NCBI GenBank assembly: GCA_958295875.1 | Contig: OY282379.1 | Coordinates: forward strand, 3,315,046 to 3,379,045 | Origin: an uncultured Pseudomonadales bacterium | GTDB taxonomy: Bacteria > Pseudomonadota > Gammaproteobacteria > Pseudomonadales > Azotimanducaceae | Length of the DNA: 64,000 nt | Direction: 5' to 3' | Shown: positions 62,101-64,000 of the stretch, in pieces | How positions within the stretch are numbered: position 1 is the first letter of the stretch | Layout: each line of letters starts with the position of its first letter | Position numbers and translations under genes: made by a program | Notes under the pieces: model-generated | The model's database searches: none | What the model was told of the DNA's origin: nothing | Seen by the model: the letters and a program-made list of their open reading frames with translations, nothing else

Positions 62101-64000
62101 CTGTCGTCCACCGTCAGCGTGATCGCGGTCGGCGCCGCGTCGTCGTCGGTCAACGTGATCGTCGCCGAGTTCACCGTCAGGCTGCCTGACGTCCCGCTCA
62201 CCGTGATGGTCTCATCGGTCTCGTCCACCGCGTCGTCCGTCGGCGTCAGCGTGAAGTCGCCGGTTTTGCTCGCGTCGCCCGCGGCGATCGTAATGTCGAA
62301 GTCCGTCACCGCCGCGAAGTCCACCGCCGACGCCGTCCCGCTGCCCCCCACGCTCACCGTCACCGTCGTGGCCGCGGCGAACCGGGTCGTCCCGTCCACC
62401 GTGGCCGTCACCGTGATCGTGGTGGCCCCGTCGTCCTCGGCCACGCTGTTGTCGTCCACCGTCAGTGTGATCGCGGTCGGGGCGGCGTCATCGTCCGTCA
62501 ACGTGATCGTCGCCGAGTTCACCGTCAGGCTGCCCGACGAGCCGCTCACCGTCACCGTCTCGTTGGTCTCGTCCACCGCGTCGTTGGTCGGCGTCAGCGA
62601 GAAGGTCCCGGTCTTGCTCTGCGCCTCCGCGGCGATCGTGATGTCGAAGTCCGCCACCGCCGCGAAGTCCACCGCCGTCGCCGTGCCGCTGCCCCCCACG
62701 CTCACCGTCACCGTCGTGGCCGCGGCGAACCGGGTCGTCCCGTCCACCGTGGCCGTCACCGTGATCGTGGTGGCCCCGTCGTCCTCGGCCACGCTGTTGT
62801 CGTCCACCGTCAGCGTGATCGCGGTCGGCGCCGCGTCGTCGTCGGTCAACGCGATCGTGGCCGAGTTCACCGTCAGGCTGCCCGACGAGCCGCTCACCGT
62901 CACCGTCTCGTTGGTCTCGTCCACCGCGTCGTTCGTCGGCGTCAGCGAGAAGGTCCCGGTCTTGCTCTGCGCCTCCGCGGCGATCGTGATGTCGAAGTCC
63001 GCCACCGCCGCGAAGTCCACCGCCGTCGCCGTGCCGCTGCCCGCCACGCTCACCGTCACCGTCGTGGCCGCGGCGAACCGGGTCGTCCCGTCCACCGTGG
63101 CGGTCACCGTGATCGTGGTGGCCCCGTCGTCCTCGGCCACGCTGTTGTCGTCCACCGTCAGCGTGATCGCGGTCGGGGCGTCGTCGTCGTCGGTCAACGC
63201 GATCGTGGCCGAGTTCACCGTCAGGCTGCCGGACGAGCCGCTCACCGTGATCGTCTCGTTCGTCTCGTCCACCACATCGTTCGTCGGCGTCAGCGTGAAG
63301 GTGCCGGTCTTGCTCGCGTCGCCCGCAGCGATCGTAATATCGAAGTCCGACACCGCCGCGAAGTCCACCGCCGTCGCCGTGCCGCTGCCCGCCACGCTCA
63401 CCGTCACGGTCGTGGCGTCAACGAACCGGCTCGCGCCGTCCACCGTGGCGGTCACCGTGATCGTGGTCGCCCCGTCGTCCTCGGCCACGCTGCTGTCGTC
63501 CACCGTCAGCGTGATCGCGGTCGGGGCGTCGTCGTCGTCCGTCAACGTGATCGTGGCCGAGTTCACCGTCAGGCTGCCCGACGTGCCGCTCACCGTGATC
63601 GTCTCGTTCGTCTCGTCCAGCACGTCGTTCGTCGGCGTCAGCGTGAAGGTGCCGGTAGCGCTCGCGTCGGCCGCGGGGATCTCGATGTCGAAGTCCGCCA
63701 CCGCCGCGAAGTCCACCGCCGTCGCCGTGCCGGTCCCCGCCGCGCTCACCGTCACCGTCGTCGCCGTGGCGAACCGCGTCCCGCCGTCCACCGTGGCGGT
63801 CACCGTGATGGTGGTCGCCCCGTCGTCCTCGGCCACGCTGTTGTCGCTCACCGTCAGCGTGATCGCGGTCGGCGTCGCGTCGTCGTCCGTCAACGTGATC
63901 GTGGCCGAGCTCACCGTCAGGCTGCCTGAGGCGCCGTACACCGTGATCGTCTCGTTGTTCTCGTCCACCGCGTCGTTCGTCGGCGTCAGCGTGAAGGTTT
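53124..64000 (-). CDS. Giant repetitive surface protein (partial; start outside window)
   Basis: More than 3,620 residues are visible and the frame is open at the window edge, so the N-terminus is missing. From the N-terminal side: about fourteen 116-residue Calx-beta-like repeats (core LTVDDNSVAEDDGATTITVT then DFDITIAAG and SGSLTVNSATITLTDDD), with two divergent Calx-beta domains near 59.5 and 58.5 kb. Then come about nine ~105-residue beta repeats (TFTxxNW...AQTVTV type, 55.1-58.3 kb), a fibronectin III domain (54.9-55.1 kb), a cadherin-like domain, leucine-rich repeats (53.8-54.1 kb) and a C-terminal Ig-like domain. Such acidic arrays are large adhesins or cell-surface proteins, often calcium-stabilised. 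No anchor or secretion signal is seen at the C-terminus. The GT39-like gene follows directly. Confidence 0.9.
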   Translation of the reverse strand, partial: TFTLTPTNDAVDENNETITVYGASGSLTVSSATITLTDDDATPTAITLTVSDNSVAEDDGATTITVTATVDGGTRFATATTVTVSAAGTGTATAVDFAAVADFDIEIPAADASATGTFTLTPTNDVLDETNETITVSGTSGSLTVNSATITLTDDDDAPTAITLTVDDSSVAEDDGATTITVTATVDGASRFVDATTVTVSVAGSGTATAVDFAAVSDFDITIAAGDASKTGTFTLTPTNDVVDETNETITVSGSSGSLTVNSATIALTDDDDAPTAITLTVDDNSVAEDDGATTITVTATVDGTTRFAAATTVTVSVAGSGTATAVDFAAVADFDITIAAEAQSKTGTFSLTPTNDAVDETNETVTVSGSSGSLTVNSATIALTDDDAAPTAITLTVDDNSVAEDDGATTITVTATVDGTTRFAAATTVTVSVGGSGTATAVDFAAVADFDITIAAEAQSKTGTFSLTPTNDAVDETNETVTVSGSSGSLTVNSATITLTDDDAAPTAITLTVDDNSVAEDDGATTITVTATVDGTTRFAAATTVTVSVGGSGTASAVDFAAVTDFDITIAAGDASKTGDFTLTPTDDAVDETDETITVSGTSGSLTVNSATITLTDDDAAPTAITLTVDDSSVAEDDGATTITVTATVDGTTRFAEATTVTVSVGGSGTATAVDFGAVSDFDITIAAGAASKTGTFTLTPTDDSVDETDETVTVSGESGSLTVNSATISLTDDDATPSITLTVNDNSVAEDDGATTITVTATVDGTTRFAGATAVTVSVGGSGTASAVDFAAVSDFDITIAAGEASKTGTFTLTPTNDAVDETNETVTVSGSSGTLTVNSATISLTDDDAAPTAITLTVDDDGVAEDDGATTITVTATVDGTTRFATATTVTVSVAGSGTPTAVDFASVSDFDIEIPAGEGSGTGTFTLTPTDDADDETDETVTVSGSSGSLTVNSDTINLTDDDGVPTSITLTVDDDDVGEGDGAATITVTASANGATGFTQPQTVRVSVAGSGTAAAVDFASVPAFDIMLPAGALSTSGAFTLTPTDDTADEADETITVSGVSGSLPVNSAKISLTDDDGVPTSLTLTVDDDTVGEGDGPATIRVTATLNGTGRFGEAKTVRVRVSGSGTATAVDFASVPEFDITINASAASGSGTFTLTPTDDVVDETNETIKVRGTASGLRVNSDTITLTDDDATPTAISLTVNDNSVGEGDGATTITVTATVDGATRFAAATTVTVSVAGSGTAAAVDFAAVANFDIEIAAEAASANETFTLTPTNDVVDETTETVTVSGESGSLTVNSATISLTDNDAAPTSITLTVNDNSVGEGDGATTITVTATVGSTRFAVARTVTVSVAGSGTATAVDFAAVPDFDITIAAGAASANNTFTLTPTNDLLDETDETITVSGTSGTLTVTSATISLTDDDATPTLSISEPSVSEGDSGSTSLTYTVTLSAASARQVTVQYADAGTGTATSGTDYTTITAGMLTFAAGTTSQTFSVSVTGDVLAESNETVVVNWSNAANATISTRTGVTVSALRVDGTITNDDAAPTSITLTVNDNSVAEDDGATTITVTATVDGTTRFSAGTTVTVSVADSSTATAVDFAAVADFDITIAAGAASANNAFTLTPTDDVVDETNETVTVSGASGSLTVNSATITLADDDAAPTAITLTVNDDSVAEDDGATTITVTATVDGATRFAAATTVTVSVSDSGTATAVDFAAVADFDVTIAAEAASADETFTLTPADDALDEADETITVSGASGSLTVNSDTITLADDDAAPSLSIDSPTVAEGNAGSKDMTFTVTLSAASGQQVTVDYAVDSTDPGTATSGTDYAPVSAGTLTFAVGTTSGTVTASVTGDTAMEPDETVRLTLSAPANATLATTTGVGTIVSDDGVSLLRIDADPTTPNVDPGPLALNELSTDPANSKSYSVRPKTPPTQTLTVTIASADAGAVTVGDTDSGTPGAQNTLTFTAMNWSAARTVTLTAAQDDDGVDESVAVTHAASTASNSEYTGDSASLTATVDDDETPAVVIDANPSTPNVADAGPLTLTEGHATDAAKTYSVRLATEPTQTVTVTLTSADTGAVSIDENTLTFTDTTWETAQTVTARAVNDDDAGNESAALGAAASTATSSEYTGVAASLTAMVDDDETRAMTLSASTLTVPESDSATYTVLLTAQPVGGNATVTITGAGRGITANPTALTFTPSNWSAAQTVTVSAAPDANGIHERVTLTHTASGADYDSGVATAEIVATATDDDGPSLQVRPNALTVREESSASYQVRLNTEPSANVTVTVGGATSEVTVDTDADTTGDQSALTFTPTDWSTYQDVKVSAAADDDATDEMLTLGHTATGATEYAGLPTGARPGVAVTVDDADTRAIVIDADPTTPNVADSGPLALNEQSGHAANAKSYSVRLATQPTAAVSVAVASDDRAVSVDADSTPQTRTLAFTTTNWSTPQTVTATAAEDDDASDERVTITHAASGGDYEDVTASLAAQTTDDDEPAIMVLASTLTASGVDEGGTATYSVRLATEPEGAVTVAVAASGGVSVDLNDAQAGEQPSLHFDATSWNVARTAVVRGLQDADAANGTATLRHSASGADYRGVSAAAVSFAVTDDDARGVLVEPTALTVNEGSTAAYTVALATAPVGSAVAVAATSSDTTAATVSPASLTFTASNWNVPQTFQARGASDADSTDGSATISHAVSGGDYGAVPANSVAVAVRDAQAAGVRIEPPQLTLREGASGAYRVRLNTQPAGDVEVTATSPDAALEVDADATPLTRTLTFTRQNWNVEQAVSASAGSDDNAADETLSVSHAVSGYAGVSSAPALAVTVEDDDAPGFSFTPAEGLSLTEGGGAEATATYAVALTAQPSGTVTVALSSNDAGLEFDADAAPGDQASLTFDATNWNAAQTVTARAAADADAATEEATLLHSAAGGGYDGVLAGYAVRLSDADAAPAPTGVSAEAAGPTSLIVRWNPSASAQGYAVQWRRPGQAWSASRQMTLPAGSTSALIDGLATGAEYIVRVLGMKGGDPGEPSDEARATPADVVGGNRRPQVVELPEDVELEIGGAAEVLLARVFLDPDGDALFYTAASAAPGVASATVSGSVLRVEGLRPGLAEIALTATDPDGLSARAVLRAEVLGRACQTGPAQAPEGGAARVVAELSSATADGETVRWRVVADRDRATADADAGEHGDASGEATIPAGERCAAIEIAIADDADVEPAREWFAVELELRQPHARSARLRRSRIPVAVLEGVCDRTPAARDALLAAAAAGPGCERPAPADLTPIQTLALDGPEPAAMLAAGDLSGLPGLRTLDLRGNALTGLAAGVVEDVPRLERLLLGGNALPAVPRAALRALPRLRDLDLSDNALRTLPDGAFAGLSSLRLLRLDGNPGAPFPLTVALQRLNGEPWAPPPARIRARAPAGAPFDLALSLTAQGGRFSNRLATAETLVRAGATVGSQLVVQPDDEFAVVSVSVPNLPAQRCQGGPCWRGFELAAGDPLTLFARPPRALATPEPAALFGTTLRLQLASLAAPGDADGELTWQVSSSDPAVATVRIVDGTLVVEPQPGAEGTVLVEATATDANGLATTIRFEVQVDFHWPSGGSWRNALPLE
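59700..64000 (-). repeat. 348-bp tandem repeats in the giant surface-protein gene
   Basis: About twelve consecutive copies of a 348-bp (116-residue) unit. Successive copies around 62460, 62808 and 63156 are nearly identical, marked by TCGGCCACGCTGTTGTCGTC in each, whereas copies toward 60 kb have diverged. This gradient suggests the most recent expansion is toward the right edge. Short-read assembly is likely to misjudge copy number here. Confidence 0.9.

Noticed and set aside
59700..64000. CRISPR-like regular repeats
   Set aside because: The 348-bp units are in-frame protein repeats without unique spacers. The 108-bp Sel1 units (27905-28795) were rejected for the same reason.

Overview
The window looks like chromosomal DNA of a high-GC proteobacterium, most likely an uncultured gammaproteobacterium. 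The support is the gene families (TonB-dependent receptor, ETF-ubiquinone oxidoreductase, DUF1285, imuA-imuB-dnaE2 cassette, SxtJ/carbamoyltransferase pair) and a strong G/C third-position bias. No rRNA or species marker is present, so the taxonomy is an inference. The right-hand end cuts through a giant surface-protein gene.

Layout. 0.1-15.6 kb is ordinary core genome: a TonB receptor, ETF-QO, DUF1285 overlapping moaA, a YiiX-like lipid/peptidoglycan amidase, a solitary murF, sppA, an operon of gor, alkaline phosphatase and a YkvA-like gene, and a UDP-glucose dehydrogenase. 15.9-19.4 kb is a lower-GC, tightly overlapping defence operon of SIR2, HerA and a small KTSC-domain protein. Facing it, 19.5-25.2 kb is the SOS mutasome (imuA, imuB, dnaE2) behind a perfect-core LexA box. 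A UDP-glucuronate 4-epimerase-like gene and an AlkB-like dioxygenase follow, then tRNA-Ser(TGA).

27.35-43.0 kb reads as a decayed mobilizable island entered at the tRNA-Ser 3' end and closed by a tyrosine integrase at the far end, with a 13/14 copy of the tRNA terminus beside it. It holds a Sel1-repeat protein, two unknown genes, a coupling ATPase carrying an N-terminal ClpP-like serine-protease fold, a MobV/Pre-like relaxase, a primase-helicase with an AlpA-like regulator, a secreted duplicated-domain protein, and at least two remnants of further relaxase genes. Both transfer genes are frameshifted at G/C homopolymers. The relaxase promoter region is tandemly duplicated and contains a strong dyad, and a second large inverted repeat lies before the primase gene: these are candidate oriT, origin or terminator sites.

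43.1-46.9 kb carries a membrane-anchored phytanoyl-CoA-dioxygenase-like protein, a HicBA toxin-antitoxin pair, and two small exported proteins, one of them frameshifted. 47.0-64.0 kb is a surface-polymer or glycoprotein region: SxtJ, carbamoyltransferase, an SGNH-like membrane protein, a GT39-like glycosyltransferase, and a repeat protein of more than 3,600 residues whose stop codon lies 3 bp from the glycosyltransferase start. The SGNH-like and GT39-like proteins end in the same ~110-residue C-terminal module although they are convergent neighbours of different fold.

The items most worth follow-up are the ClpP-like/coupling-ATPase fusion in the island, the SIR2-HerA-KTSC operon, and the shared C-terminal module of the surface cluster.
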